Shown: in pieces, positions 34,555 through 43,347 of the stretch
How the letters are laid out: each line of letters begins with the position of its first letter
How positions within the stretch are numbered: the first letter of the stretch is position 1
Source of the DNA: Halorubrum sp. BOL3-1
GTDB taxonomy: Archaea > Halobacteriota > Halobacteria > Halobacteriales > Haloferacaceae
DNA: 64,000 nt
Direction: 5' to 3'
Assembly: GCF_004114375.1 (NCBI RefSeq)
Contig: NZ_CP034692.1
Span: 2,666,001 to 2,730,000 of the forward strand
Made by a program: the position numbers and the translations under genes
Notes under the pieces: model-generated
The model's database searches: none
What the model saw: the letters and a program-made list of their open reading frames with translations, nothing else
Told to the model about the DNA's origin: nothing

Positions 34555-35099
34555 GCGACCGAGCGTACCCGGACGCGGTGGCCGGAGAGTTCCCGCCGCC
34601 GCCGACCGCGTTCACCGACCGCGAGGACCGCGAGGTCGAGATCCGGCCGTACGAGGGGGACGACGAGGCCCACGAGGCGCTCGTGGAGATGTACGACGCG
34701 TTCGACCCGGCCGACCGCGCGCAGGGGATCCCGCCGGGCGGCGAGGAGCGCATCCGCGAGTGGTTAGAGGCGATCCTCCCCGGCGACTGCTACAACGTGA
34801 TCGCCTGGTGCGGCGACGAGGCGGCCGGCCACGCGACGCTCGTTCCCGACGGCGACGCCTACGAGCTGGCGATCTTCGTCCATCAGAAGTACCAGCGCGC
34901 CGGGATCGGCACGCACCTCATCCGCGGGCTGCTCGGCCACGGGCAGGCGAACGGCGTCCGGAAGGTGTGGCTCACCGTCGAGCGCTGGAACCGCGCGGCG
35001 GTCTCTTTATACAAGAAGATCGGCTTCGAGACCTCCAACGCCGAGAGCTTCGAACTGGAGATGGGCCTGCGGCTGAACCCCGAGGCCGACGGCGAGTAG
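34551..35099 (+). CDS. GNAT N-acetyltransferase
   Basis: 182 residues from ATG 34551, overlapping the UspA stop codon (ATGA), so cotranscribed with it. The GNAT core has [38 protein letters not shown] (acetyl-CoA loop QRAGIG) and [22 protein letters not shown]. The N-terminus [26 protein letters not shown] is typical of a haloarchaeal group. The acetyl acceptor is unknown; a stress-linked role is suggested only by the neighbour. Confidence 0.9.
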   Translation: MSDRAYPDAVAGEFPPPPTAFTDREDREVEIRPYEGDDEAHEALVEMYDAFDPADRAQGIPPGGEERIREWLEAILPGDCYNVIAWCGDEAAGHATLVPDGDAYELAIFVHQKYQRAGIGTHLIRGLLGHGQANGVRKVWLTVERWNRAAVSLYKKIGFETSNAESFELEMGLRLNPEADGE

Positions 35100-35149
35100 C
35101 GCTCGCCGGAATCTTCAAGCCTTTACGCGCGGCCCGCGACCGCTCGGGT

Positions 35150-35761
35150 ATGAGCCATCGAATTCTACTCCTCGGGGCGCCCGGCGCCGGCAAAGGCACA
35201 CAGAGCAAGAGACTCGCCGCAGAGTACGGTATCGACCACGTCACGACCGGCGACGCGCTCCGCGCGAACAAAGAGATGGAGACCGAGTACGGCACGCCGA
35301 AGTCGTTCATGGACGCGGGCGAACTGGTCCCCGACCCGGTCGTTAACGAGATCGTTCAGGCCGCGCTCGATGACGCCGACGGGTTCGTCCTCGACGGCTA
35401 CCCGCGCAACCTCGATCAGGCGGAGTACCTCTCTTCGATTACGGATCTGGACGCCGTGATCTTCCTCGACGTCGACGAGGATGTCCTCGTCGACCGGCTC
35501 ACGGGTCGGCGGATGGACCCCGAGACCGGCGATATCTACCACGTCGAGTTTAATTGGCCCGACGACGAGGCGGTCCAGGAGCGGCTCGTCCAGCGCGAGG
35601 ACGACGAGGAAGACACCGTCCGCGACCGGCTGGAGGTGTACCGAGAGAACACGGAGCCGGTCATCGAGCATTTCCGCGACCGGGGCGATCTCGTCGAGAT
35701 AGATGGTGAGGCCGCTCCCGACGAGGTCTTCGACCGGATCGCCGACGTCGTCGAAGGCTAA
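35150..35761 (+). CDS. adk: Adenylate kinase
   Basis: 203 residues from ATG 35150. It balances AMP, ADP and ATP. The P-loop is [16 protein letters not shown], the AMP site [13 protein letters not shown] and [17 protein letters not shown], and the LID segment [22 protein letters not shown] lacks zinc cysteines, as in many halophiles. In haloarchaea adk is followed by the DUF106 gene near secY, as here, but the usual cytidylate kinase is absent after DUF106. Confidence 0.95.
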   Translation: MSHRILLLGAPGAGKGTQSKRLAAEYGIDHVTTGDALRANKEMETEYGTPKSFMDAGELVPDPVVNEIVQAALDDADGFVLDGYPRNLDQAEYLSSITDLDAVIFLDVDEDVLVDRLTGRRMDPETGDIYHVEFNWPDDEAVQERLVQREDDEEDTVRDRLEVYRENTEPVIEHFRDRGDLVEIDGEAAPDEVFDRIADVVEG

Positions 35762-35883
35762 TCCGCTCGTCGCCGGCGGCGGGTCGCCGGCGACGCGCTC
35801 GCGCCGATTCGCGGCGGCGTCGAAGGCTGGCCGGAGCCGCGATCCTACAAGGTTCTTAACCGTCGACCGCCAATCGGTCGCTA

Positions 35884-36789
35884 ATGAGTAAAGTCGAACG
35901 GCGGGTCCGCTCGCTGGTCCGCGAGGACGGCGAGCTGCGGGACGCCATCGAAATCGTCCTCGACAACGCTAGCGGCGGCGAGGTGCGCTGGGTCGACGTC
36001 CGCGACGAGATCACGAGCGGGCAGTGGGGCCGGCTCATCGAGAAGGAGATACTCGTCGACGGCGAGGAGGGGTTCGCGCTGGCCGACCGCGAGGGGATCG
36101 AGGCCGGGATGGAAGACGACGACTCGGGCGGTAGCGACGCCGAGACCCCCGAGACGACCAGCTGGTCGAAGTGGGACAAGCTGGCCGGGGTGGCGACGCT
36201 CGGCGCGTTCGTCGGCTACGCCGTCAGTCCGGTTCGGAACGCGATCGCAAGCGGGATCGATGTCGTCCTCGGCCCGCTCCTGAACGTCGTCCCCTTCTAC
36301 GTCGTGATCATGGTCATCGCGCTCGGGACGGGGTTGTACTCTACCCTGCTGCGCGCCGGTCTCATGGACATGGAGAAGATGGGCATGTACCAAGACCGGA
36401 TGAAGGACATCCAAGAGCGCCGGAAAGAGGCCGAGGAGCGCGACGACGACGAGGCGCTCGACGAGATCCAGGACGAGCAGATGGAGGCGATGGGCGACCA
36501 GCTCGGCATGTTCAAAGAGCAGTTCCGCCCGATGGTGTGGATCATGTTCCTCACCATCCCGGCGTTCCTCTGGATGTTCTGGGTTATCGGCTACCGCGGA
36601 TCCAGCGCCGAGTACCCCGCCGTCGCCGCACAGGAGCTCGTCGTCCCGCTCGCCGGCGCCGTCACGTGGGACACGGGGATCGTCGGCCCGATCCAGATGT
36701 GGATCCTCTGGTATTTCCTCTGCTCGATGGCGTTCACCCAGCTGGTCCAGAAGAGCCTCAACATCGAAATGTCGCCGTCCGGCTCGTAG
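35884..36789 (+). CDS. DUF106 membrane protein (Oxa1/EMC3-like insertase family)
   Basis: 301 residues. The N-terminal 85 residues are a soluble extension (RRVRSLVREDGELRDAIEIVLDNASGGEVRW). From about residue 95 come three membrane regions (LAGVATLGAFVGYAVSP, VVPFYVVIMVIALGTGLYSTLLR, PMVWIMFLTIPAFLWMFWVIG, and WILWYFLCSMAFTQLVQKSLNI) with a charged coiled-coil (MYQDRMKDIQERRKEAEERDDDEALDEIQDEQMEAM) between the second and third, the hallmark of archaeal Oxa1/EMC3-superfamily proteins. It likely inserts membrane proteins. It follows adk, as is usual. Confidence 0.92.
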   Translation: MSKVERRVRSLVREDGELRDAIEIVLDNASGGEVRWVDVRDEITSGQWGRLIEKEILVDGEEGFALADREGIEAGMEDDDSGGSDAETPETTSWSKWDKLAGVATLGAFVGYAVSPVRNAIASGIDVVLGPLLNVVPFYVVIMVIALGTGLYSTLLRAGLMDMEKMGMYQDRMKDIQERRKEAEERDDDEALDEIQDEQMEAMGDQLGMFKEQFRPMVWIMFLTIPAFLWMFWVIGYRGSSAEYPAVAAQELVVPLAGAVTWDTGIVGPIQMWILWYFLCSMAFTQLVQKSLNIEMSPSGS

Positions 36790-36937
36790 GCGACGCGACC
36801 CGCGTTTTCTCCTCAGTTTCCCGTCCCTCCGCTCCCGTCCCGCGAGGACCGCCGTCACCGCGTCTCGCTGGCCACGGGAACGTCCGCCATCGGGCAGACG
36901 CGCGCGGTCGAGCCGTGTGAAAGTCCGGATCGGGGTC

Positions 36938-38179
36938 CTACTCGGCCGCCTCGGTGGTCTCGTCGCTCGTGGCGACTTCCTCGGCCACCGCCTCGAACGC
37001 GGCGAGAATGACGCGTTTACACGCCTGCCCCTCGGTGCTCCAGTGGTGGGCGTAATCCAACATGTCGTCGTAGACGTCGGGCTTACAGCCCGCCGCCTGC
37101 GGGTGTCCGCCGCCGTTGACCTTTCCGGCGACCTCGTGTGCGTGCCGGAAGTCCTCCGAGCCGCGGATCGACGCGGAGCCGGCGGGCTTGACGATCACGG
37201 CGGCGTCGGAGCCCTTCTCGCGGAGCCGCTCCGCGACCTCGTTTTGCGAGCAGCGGCCGTAGGTGACCGCGACGCGCCAGTCGCCTACCTCGTGGGTGAC
37301 CGCGCGGCCGACGGCCAGATCGATGCGCGCTTCTTTCTCGACCCGGCGTTCCTCGACGAACGACCGGACTGCCTCGGGGAGGTCGACGCCGTACGCGCCG
37401 ACGACGGCCGCGTACTCCTCGGCGCCCGCCCAGTAGGAGTAGTCCGCGAGGTCGTCCGAGCGGGGGTCATCCTTGATCCAGAGGTCGTGGTCGCGCGTGA
37501 CCGCCGCCAGCTCCGCCCACCGGTCGTCGAACGCGTGGTCGATCGACCGGAGCGCCACGTCGGCGGTACACTCCTCGTCGGAGGCGCCCACGACCAGGTC
37601 GACGCCGAGGTCGCGGACCGCGGCGGCGGTCTCCTCGTCCCACTGGTGGTGGTCGAACCAGCGGATCGAGTCGGCCGACGCCGCGAGCGCCTCCAGCGGC
37701 TCCGCGATCCACTCGTAGTCGTCGGGACAGAGGTCACAGATAAACAGGTCGACGCCGTCGTCGGCGTAGGCGTCGACGCGTTCGAGCGACGTGTCGATCG
37801 AGTACGGGCCGGCCGGCAACAGCCCCACCGGCGACTCGGCGTGGGCGTCGGCGGTCGGATCCGTCTCGTCGTCGCGGTCGCCGTCGTGTTCCGCGTCCTC
37901 GTCGCGGTCGTCGTCAGCGGTGAGCCGCGCCGTGACGGCGTCCTCGAAGGGGGCGACGTCGAGCGCGGCGTCGTACGCCTCGCGGATCATCGCGGCGCAG
38001 GCGAGCCCGTCGGCGTCGCCGTCGGTTATCACGACCGCCTCGCTGCCCTCGATCGACTCTCTCGCTCGTCGCTCCGCGCGCTCGTCGTCCAGCGAGTCGG
38101 GGTAGAAGAATCCCGTCCCCGGCAGCTTCGTGTACCGCGATCGGGGGGCGTCCCCCGCGTCGATGAGGTCGTCGTCCAT
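36938..38179 (-). CDS. DHH/DHHA1 phosphoesterase, RecJ-like
   Basis: 413 residues. The DHH motifs VVITDGDADGLACA, YDLFICDLCPDD-like segment and IRWFDHHQWDEE bind two metals, and DHHA1 ends with VNGGGHPQAAGCKPDV. Such archaeal proteins act as single-strand exonucleases (RecJ/GAN type) or as cyclic dinucleotide or oligonucleotide phosphodiesterases. The N-terminal PRSRYTKLPGTGFFYPDSLDDE and an acidic insert (DDDRDEDAEHDGDRDDE) are haloarchaeal. Which substrate applies cannot be decided from this sequence. Confidence 0.9.
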   Translation of the reverse strand: MDDDLIDAGDAPRSRYTKLPGTGFFYPDSLDDERAERRARESIEGSEAVVITDGDADGLACAAMIREAYDAALDVAPFEDAVTARLTADDDRDEDAEHDGDRDDETDPTADAHAESPVGLLPAGPYSIDTSLERVDAYADDGVDLFICDLCPDDYEWIAEPLEALAASADSIRWFDHHQWDEETAAAVRDLGVDLVVGASDEECTADVALRSIDHAFDDRWAELAAVTRDHDLWIKDDPRSDDLADYSYWAGAEEYAAVVGAYGVDLPEAVRSFVEERRVEKEARIDLAVGRAVTHEVGDWRVAVTYGRCSQNEVAERLREKGSDAAVIVKPAGSASIRGSEDFRHAHEVAGKVNGGGHPQAAGCKPDVYDDMLDYAHHWSTEGQACKRVILAAFEAVAEEVATSDETTEAAE

Positions 38180-38252
38180 ACCGTCGAAGCGAGCGGCAGC
38201 CGGAAAACTCCGCCGCTCTCGCGCCGGCTCGGCGGTCGCGGCGTCGTCCCGC

Positions 38253-38717
38253 TCAGACCGTCGTCCGCCGCGAGTCCTCCTCGGTCAGCTGTCGCACCGT
38301 CAACACCGGGATCGGGCAGGTTCGGACGACGCGCTCAGCGACGGAGCCGATGAGGAAGCGATTCTCGCCGTGGCGACCCCGGGTCCCCATCGCGACGAGG
38401 TCGGCGTCGATGTCGCGGCCGTAGGCGTCGATCTCCGAGGCGGGTCGCCCCTCGCGGACCTCGATCGTCACGTCGAGGTCGCCGTCGCGGTCGCGGGCCG
38501 CGTCCGAGACGCGGTCGAGCGCCTCGCGTCCCTGGTCGTCGAGCGCCTCTCGGAGGTCGTCGCGGACCGTGTCCGGCGACGACTCGACCTCGCCGGCGTC
38601 GACGACGTACACCGCGTGGACTTCGGCATCGAACCGCGCCGCGACGTCGATCGCGACCGAGACGGCCCGTCGGACGCTCTCGGAGCCGTCGGTCGCGACC
38701 ACGATGGTGTCGAACAT
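38253..38717 (-). CDS. UspA-family universal stress protein
   Basis: 154 residues from ATG 38717. FDTIVVATDGSESVRRAVSVAIDVAARFDAEVHAVYVVD opens the fold; ADLVAMGTRGRHGENRFLIGSVAERVVRTCPIPVLTVR is the classic ATP-binding C-terminal motif. It probably binds ATP and acts in stress survival. The gene is single, with the spacing to the DHH gene (73 bases) too wide to infer an operon. Confidence 0.93.
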   Translation of the reverse strand: MFDTIVVATDGSESVRRAVSVAIDVAARFDAEVHAVYVVDAGEVESSPDTVRDDLREALDDQGREALDRVSDAARDRDGDLDVTIEVREGRPASEIDAYGRDIDADLVAMGTRGRHGENRFLIGSVAERVVRTCPIPVLTVRQLTEEDSRRTTV

Positions 38718-38820
38718 GGACGGTCGTTCACCGGTGGAGTAGGTAAAACCCGGCGGTCGGTCCGGTCCGGGAGCGACGGATTCGGGCACGGACGGTCGGC
38801 GTTTCGACGAACAAACGGTA

Positions 38821-39140
38821 GTGCGGTGGCGCGTGCCGACGAGCGCCGCCCTGCGGCGCGAGTAGCGAGGGACCTTCAGTCCCTCTGACAGCCGGACGCA
38901 GTCCGGCGATCGCACGCGCGAGGGAGTCGGCCGACCGGAGGGAGGCCGACGAGGCTGGGGAGGCGCGAGGCTGTGCGGTGCGGTGTGGGGCGGGACTCGA
39001 AGGGGCAGCCGCGAAGTGGTCAGAGGCGACGCAAGCACCGAACGAGGGAGAGATAGCGACTGAGTGAGGCGCGCAGCGAGCGTCTGACCACTTCGCGGCT
39101 GGGGCTTCGGTGGTCTCGGTCACAGCGCCGAAATCGACGG
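38821..39140 (+). repeat. Dispersed structured element, copy C
   Basis: Forward-strand copy starting GTGCGGTGGCGCGTGCC. P1 GCGCGTGC (38829-38836) pairs with GCACGCGC (38912-38919); its arm also carries GCGCCGC-cct-GCGGCGC and a second hairpin. P2 pairs GTCGGCC (38926-38932) with GGCCGAC (38944-38950). The core GGGACTCGAAGGGGCAG is intact. P3 is a perfect 19-base-pair helix: CAGCCGCGAAGTGGTCAGA (39006-39024) with 39083-39101. It lies between two reverse-strand genes. Confidence 0.82.
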
Positions 39141-39190
39141 TCGCGTATCGAGCAGTTGGGGCTTCTGGGATGTTCGCTCCGAGAAGAACC
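39141..39190 (+). repeat. Second tail-only unit after copy C
   Basis: GTATCGAGCAGTTGGGGCTTCTGGGATG repeats the tail motif (CTGGGGCTTC-GG) without a body, as seen after copies A and D. It is more diverged than theirs. Confidence 0.5.
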
Positions 39191-39237
39191 GCGACCGCGC
39201 CCAGCGGGACGACTGAAAAATACCTTCGGACGCCGTA

Positions 39238-40941
39238 TCAGGCCAAGAACACGTGCCGCGGTCGGTCGGCCAGCACGTCGCGGCCCCACTGGACGGTCTC
39301 GGAGAACTCCTCGGAGCGGAAGAAGGCCATCGCGTCCTCCTTCGCGTTCCACTGGCTGGCGATGAACATGTCGTTCTCGTCCTCGACGTTCACCATCAGG
39401 TCGGTCTCGACGTGGCCGTCCATCTCCGCGAGCAGGTCGCCCACCTCGTCGAAGGTGTCGACGAACTCCGTCTGGTAGTCCGGCTTGACGGTGTAGAACA
39501 TGCCCATCGTGCCGAAGCCGGACTCCTCGCCGGCGCGCGCGACGATGTCGGGCAGCTCCGAGAGGAAGCCGCCGGCGGTCTCCGCCGCCGACGCCGTGTC
39601 CCAGATCGAGACGACGGCGGCGCGATCGGTGTGACGCCCCTCGTACACCGCGGTCTTGACGTGGGTGCCGTAGTGGTCGAAGTTGCCGCGCAGCCCATCG
39701 ACCTCGTCGAACAGCTCGTCGACGTCGGCCTCGCTGTAGAGGACGGTGGCGTACACGTCCTCGCCGTGGGGTTTGCCGGCGTAGATGTCGAGGTCCGCCA
39801 GCTCGCCGCGGATGTCGGCGTCGTCGCTCTCGCCGCTCGCGTCGCCGCCGTGTCCCGCGCCGTCCTCGCCGTGATCCGCGCCGTCCACACCGCGATCTGC
39901 GCCGTCCTCGCCGTGATCCGCGCCGTCCACACCGCGATCCGCGCTGTCCCCACCGCGGTCCGCGCCGCCCTCGCCGTGGGGGTGGTCGCCCTCGCCGCCG
40001 GTCTCCTCGTCGCCGTGCGGGTGGTCGCCGTGGGCCGAGCCGCCGCCCGCGCCGGAACGCTCGGCGCCGCCCGCGCCGTGGGCACGGCCGCCGTCGTCGG
40101 ACGCGTGATGACCGCTCTCGCCGTGAGAGTGACCGGCGCTGTCCTCGGCGGGGTCGCGCCCGGTCGGGACCGCCTCGCCCGCGAGGAACGCGTCGAGATC
40201 CGTCGGCGGGAACCGGCGGCCGACGTAGAAGTCACCGAACTCGCCGTACCGCGAGGAAGCCGGGTCGAACCGCATCTCGTAGACGATGTCCTTGATGTCG
40301 GTCGGGTCCGCGCCGAACAGCGTGACACCCCACTCGTGGTCGTCGAAGCCGACGGAGGAGGCGATCACCTGTTTGATCTTGCCCGCGTACTCCTTGCCGA
40401 CCTCGCCGTGGCCCGCCATCAGCTCGGCGCGCTCCTCGAAGTCGAGGTCGTACCAGTTGTGCTCTGCGCCGCGACGCTTGCTCATCGGGTAGAAGCTGAC
40501 GTACTCGTCGTCCGGAATCTCGGGTTTCAGTTTCCCCTCGATGTACCGGCGGAGCCCCTCGTCGACGGCGTCGGCGCCCTCCTCGAAGTAGTCGTCCGAG
40601 ACGTACCCCGACACCTCGGTGACGGAGACGTACGAGGTCTCGCGCTCGGTGAACTTCGCGAGCGCGGTGTCCTCGAAGCGGCGCTCGATGGCGGACAGAT
40701 CGTCGAGCGACGGCCGGAAGTGCAAAAAGAGGAGGTCGGCCTTGTGACCCAGTACCGAGAACAGCGCGGACTCCCCCGCGTCGGCGTCGGCCACCAGTTC
40801 GCGGTGTTTCAGGAAGGCCTCGCCCTCCTCGATCGCCCGCTGTCGTTCGGACGCCGGCGCCTCGCGCCAGGCGTCCCAGTCGATCGAGCGGAAGTCGTGT
40901 AGCGAGAACCACCCTTCGGCGGTCTGTGGAGCCTCAACCAT
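39238..40941 (-). CDS. pitA: PitA: chlorite dismutase-like/ABM fusion protein
   Basis: 567 residues. The N-terminal 270 residues are a chlorite dismutase/HemQ-like domain (EGWFSLHDFRSIDWDAWREA, KADLLFLHFRPSLDDLSAIE, YVSFYPMSKRRGAEHNWYDLDFEERAELM), the C-terminal 180 residues are an antibiotic-biosynthesis-monooxygenase-like barrel (YATVLYSEADVDELFDEVDGL, MFYTVKPDYQTEFVDTFDEV). This domain fusion is known only from haloarchaea as PitA. A linker of about 120 residues joins them, rich in His, Gly and Asp (repeats HGEDGADRGVDGAD). It may act on heme (coproheme decarboxylase-like) or bind metal; neither activity is shown for this gene. Confidence 0.88.
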   Translation of the reverse strand: MVEAPQTAEGWFSLHDFRSIDWDAWREAPASERQRAIEEGEAFLKHRELVADADAGESALFSVLGHKADLLFLHFRPSLDDLSAIERRFEDTALAKFTERETSYVSVTEVSGYVSDDYFEEGADAVDEGLRRYIEGKLKPEIPDDEYVSFYPMSKRRGAEHNWYDLDFEERAELMAGHGEVGKEYAGKIKQVIASSVGFDDHEWGVTLFGADPTDIKDIVYEMRFDPASSRYGEFGDFYVGRRFPPTDLDAFLAGEAVPTGRDPAEDSAGHSHGESGHHASDDGGRAHGAGGAERSGAGGGSAHGDHPHGDEETGGEGDHPHGEGGADRGGDSADRGVDGADHGEDGADRGVDGADHGEDGAGHGGDASGESDDADIRGELADLDIYAGKPHGEDVYATVLYSEADVDELFDEVDGLRGNFDHYGTHVKTAVYEGRHTDRAAVVSIWDTASAAETAGGFLSELPDIVARAGEESGFGTMGMFYTVKPDYQTEFVDTFDEVGDLLAEMDGHVETDLMVNVEDENDMFIASQWNAKEDAMAFFRSEEFSETVQWGRDVLADRPRHVFLA

Positions 40942-41104
40942 ACGCTGTCTTGGGGTCCCGCGACTTAGGGGCTTGCGGGTCGTCCCGACACGTGGAAATC
41001 AGTCGGACCGGTCCCGGTCGTGTCAGAGCCGAAAACGGTACCGGCGGTTTCGATGTCTCCGCCGCTCGCTACGACACAGTTGCTTCTGATGCGACGACCG
41101 AGAC
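40941..41104. other. Intergenic sequence upstream of pitA
   Basis: Between the pitA start and element copy D. There is no recognisable gene. Repeats of GGTCTCGG/CGTCGAAGC-type sequence extend the tail of copy D. No clear TATA box for pitA was found. Confidence 0.4.
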
Positions 41105-41146
41105 CGTCGAAGCCCCAGCCGCTCGGCCGTACGACGGCGTTTCTGT
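41105..41146 (-). repeat. Shrunken second unit (TATA-like box plus tail) after copy D
   Basis: Read on the reverse strand: TTATAAAC, a short spacer, then CGGCCG-AG-CGGCTGGGGC and CTTCGACGG. The P3 helix is collapsed to a 5-base-pair hairpin and P1, P2 and the core are missing. It lies 3' of copy D as the mini-unit of copy A does. Confidence 0.6.
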
Positions 41147-41433
41147 TTATAAATAGCTGATCGATACGGACACCACCGAAGCCCCAGCCGAGAGGCGGGC
41201 GCACGCTCGGGGCGCTCCTCACTCGGTCGCTTCGCTCCCTCGTTGCGGTGCTACCATCGCCTGCGCCCGCCTCGCGGCTGCCCCTTCGAGTCCCACCCGT
41301 ACAGCACCGCAACCGCACCTCATGCCTCCCCAGCCTCGTCGACCTCCCTCCGCTTCGCTCCGGTCGGTCGACTCCCTCGCGCGGTGCCGTTCGCGGTCGC
41401 CTCGTGGCGACCGCTCACGGGCACGCGCCGCTG
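41147..41433 (-). repeat. Dispersed structured element, copy D
   Basis: Reverse-strand copy. P1 pairs GCGCGTGCC with GGCACCGCGC with a bulged C, capped by GCGGTCGCC-acga-GGCGACCGC. P2 pairs GTCGACC with GGTCGAC around GGAGCGAAGCGGAGGGA. The core GGGACTCGAAGGGGCAG is intact. P3 is CAGCCGCGAGGCGGGCG with a nearly perfect complement (one mismatch). The tail ends GATCAGCTATTTATAAAC, a TATA-like terminus. It lies between pitA and the PadR gene. Confidence 0.8.
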
Positions 41434-41530
41434 GGAGTGATCGATTGTCGATTCGATGGTTTCGGCCCTCACGCCGGTCGGCGTCGCCGTGACCGAAACC
41501 CTTTCACTGCGACCCCGAAAGGTGATCACG

Positions 41531-42121
41531 ATGCGGAAAAGCGGCCCGCCGAAAGGACTAATCTCGTATCTCGTCTTGGAGCTGCTCGACGAGCGCCCCC
41601 GGTACGGCTACGAGCTGCTCGGAGAGATCACCGAGATAAGCGGCGGTCACTGGGAGCCCTCCTACGGCTCCGTCTACCCGATCCTCTACAAGTTCGAGGA
41701 GGAGGGCACCGCGGAGCGCGTCGAGCGCGCGGACGAGCCGGACCGCAAGTACTTCGCACTCACCGACGCGGGCCGCGAGGAGTTAGCCGAGAAGCGCCGG
41801 GATATCGCCGGCGAGGCGAGGGAGTTCAGTGACGTCGTCTTGGGCTTTTACCACCTGTACGCCGCGCTCGCCACCGACGACCGGTTCGAGGTGGCCGACG
41901 CAGACGCCGAGTGGGGGTACTCGGAGCGGTACAGCGCGTGGATCGTCGAACAGATCATCCGCCACCACGAGCGCGACTTCGGTGAGTTTGAGCGGATCGA
42001 CGCCTCACCCGAGGAGTTCTACGGCGAGACCGACGAGACCGAGGCCGATCCGCCCGACGCGGAGACCGCGAACGAGACGGACGAGTCCGAGGAGCCATCG
42101 TCGGGCGCGGCCGACGACTGA
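41531..42121 (+). CDS. PadR-family transcriptional regulator
   Basis: 196 residues from ATG 41531. The N-terminal winged helix-turn-helix is typical of PadR: GPPKGLISYLVLELLDERPRYGYELLGEITEISGGHWEPSYGSVYPILYKFEEEGTAERVE, with the conserved Tyr-Pro. The C-terminal half is a helical, acidic, Ser/Asp-rich region. Such repressors often respond to small molecules; no target is evident. Its promoter region is occupied by element copy D. Confidence 0.9.
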   Translation: MRKSGPPKGLISYLVLELLDERPRYGYELLGEITEISGGHWEPSYGSVYPILYKFEEEGTAERVERADEPDRKYFALTDAGREELAEKRRDIAGEAREFSDVVLGFYHLYAALATDDRFEVADADAEWGYSERYSAWIVEQIIRHHERDFGEFERIDASPEEFYGETDETEADPPDAETANETDESEEPSSGAADD

Positions 42122-42187
42122 CCGCGGACCCGGTCCGCTCGGCGGGACGCGCCGACGGGCGACGGCCGACCGCCGAGATGTCGCGGC

Positions 42188-42994
42188 TCACCGGTGGAGC
42201 AGCCGCCACAGGATCCCGCCGGGAAGTCCCGCGCGGACGAGCCGGTCGTACAGCCGGTCGGGGAAGACGCGCGCCAGCCGCGGCAGCCACCGCGCCCGGC
42301 GGCTCACCCGGTATCGGGTCCGCGGCCGGTCCGCGGTCGCCGCGGTCACCACGCGCTCGACGACCGTTTCCACGTCGGTCGCCGCCGGCGAGTACCCCTC
42401 GAACGCGCGGTAGGCGTCGGCGTAGGGACCGTCAGCCTCGCCGCCCTCCGCGGCAGCCGCGGCCGCCCGCTCGTTGAACCCGGTCGGGACGGGACCGGGT
42501 TCGACCAGCGTCACGCCGACCCCGCGAGGGCTCACCTCTCGGCGGAGCGCGTCGACGTAGCCGTCGAGTCCGGCCTTCGCGGCGCTGTACGCGCCGTGGT
42601 ACGGCAGCGCCACCGATCCGACCATCGACCCGACGACCACGACCCGCCCGCCGCGCTCGCGGAGCGTCGGGAGCGCCGCCGACACCGTCGCGTGGACCGC
42701 CGTCAGGTTGGTCTCTATCTGTCGCCGGAACGCCTCGGTCGAGGTGTCCTCGACCGCCGCGATCTCGTAGCCGCCGACACAGGAGACGACCGCGTCGAGG
42801 GACCGGCCGGCGAGCAGCGCTCGGACGGCGGTCTCGTCGCTGAGGTCGACGACGGCGGTCTCGACCGCGTCGGGCAGGGCGTCGAGTCCGTCGGCGTCGC
42901 GGTCGACCCCGAGAACGTCGTGGTCGGCGGCCGCGAACGAGCGCGCGACCTCGCCGCCGATGCCGCCCGCCGCCCCCGTCACGAGAACGTCCAT
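42188..42994 (-). CDS. Short-chain dehydrogenase/reductase (SDR)
   Basis: 268 residues from ATG 42994. Cofactor motif VTGAAGGIGGEVA, Asn region NLTAVHATV, catalytic Ser in VVVVGSMVGSVALPYHG, and YHGAYSAAKAGLDGY with the Tyr and Lys. The acidic residue GVDRDADG after the second strand suggests NAD+ preference. The C-terminus (RWLPRLARVFPDRLYDRLVRAGLPGGILWRLLHR) is extended and amphipathic, which may associate with membrane. The substrate is unknown. Confidence 0.9.
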   Translation of the reverse strand: MDVLVTGAAGGIGGEVARSFAAADHDVLGVDRDADGLDALPDAVETAVVDLSDETAVRALLAGRSLDAVVSCVGGYEIAAVEDTSTEAFRRQIETNLTAVHATVSAALPTLRERGGRVVVVGSMVGSVALPYHGAYSAAKAGLDGYVDALRREVSPRGVGVTLVEPGPVPTGFNERAAAAAAEGGEADGPYADAYRAFEGYSPAATDVETVVERVVTAATADRPRTRYRVSRRARWLPRLARVFPDRLYDRLVRAGLPGGILWRLLHR

Positions 42995-43125
42995 GGCCCG
43001 GATTCGCGGCGAGGTCAGTAGACGGTGGCGGTTCGCGGCGTCGCTGAGCGGCGACGGTTCGGCGCGTTCCGGATTCGGAACCGCCGCCCGAAGGCATATA
43101 CCCGCGACGGGCAATTACTCTGACA

Positions 43126-43347
43126 ATGTCCACCAACGAGCCGTCCGTCCCGATCGTGTGCGACGAGTGCGAGACGGAGACCCGCGTCCCCCTCGACGGC
43201 CTCGCGGACGCGCTCGAAAAACACAACACCCAGAAACACGACGGGGAGTCCGTCGCCGAGGTCGATCCGGCGATCAAAGACCGGCTCGCGGACCTCGTCG
43301 CCGAGGATCTGGGTCTGTTCGACGAGGAGGCGACCGAAAGGTCGTGA
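43126..43347 (+). CDS. Small zinc-finger-like protein
   Basis: 73 residues from ATG 43126, with TATA-like CATATA at 43095-43100, 26-31 bases upstream. The N-terminus has CDECETETRVP and, after a helix, KHNTQKHDG, so Cys-x2-Cys and His-x4-His could form a C2H2-type zinc site. The C-terminus is acidic (VDPAIKDRLADLVAEDLGLFDEEATE). Small zinc proteins of this type are frequent in haloarchaea; a DNA-, RNA- or protein-binding role is possible. No family name is known to me. Confidence 0.75.
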   Translation: MSTNEPSVPIVCDECETETRVPLDGLADALEKHNTQKHDGESVAEVDPAIKDRLADLVAEDLGLFDEEATERS

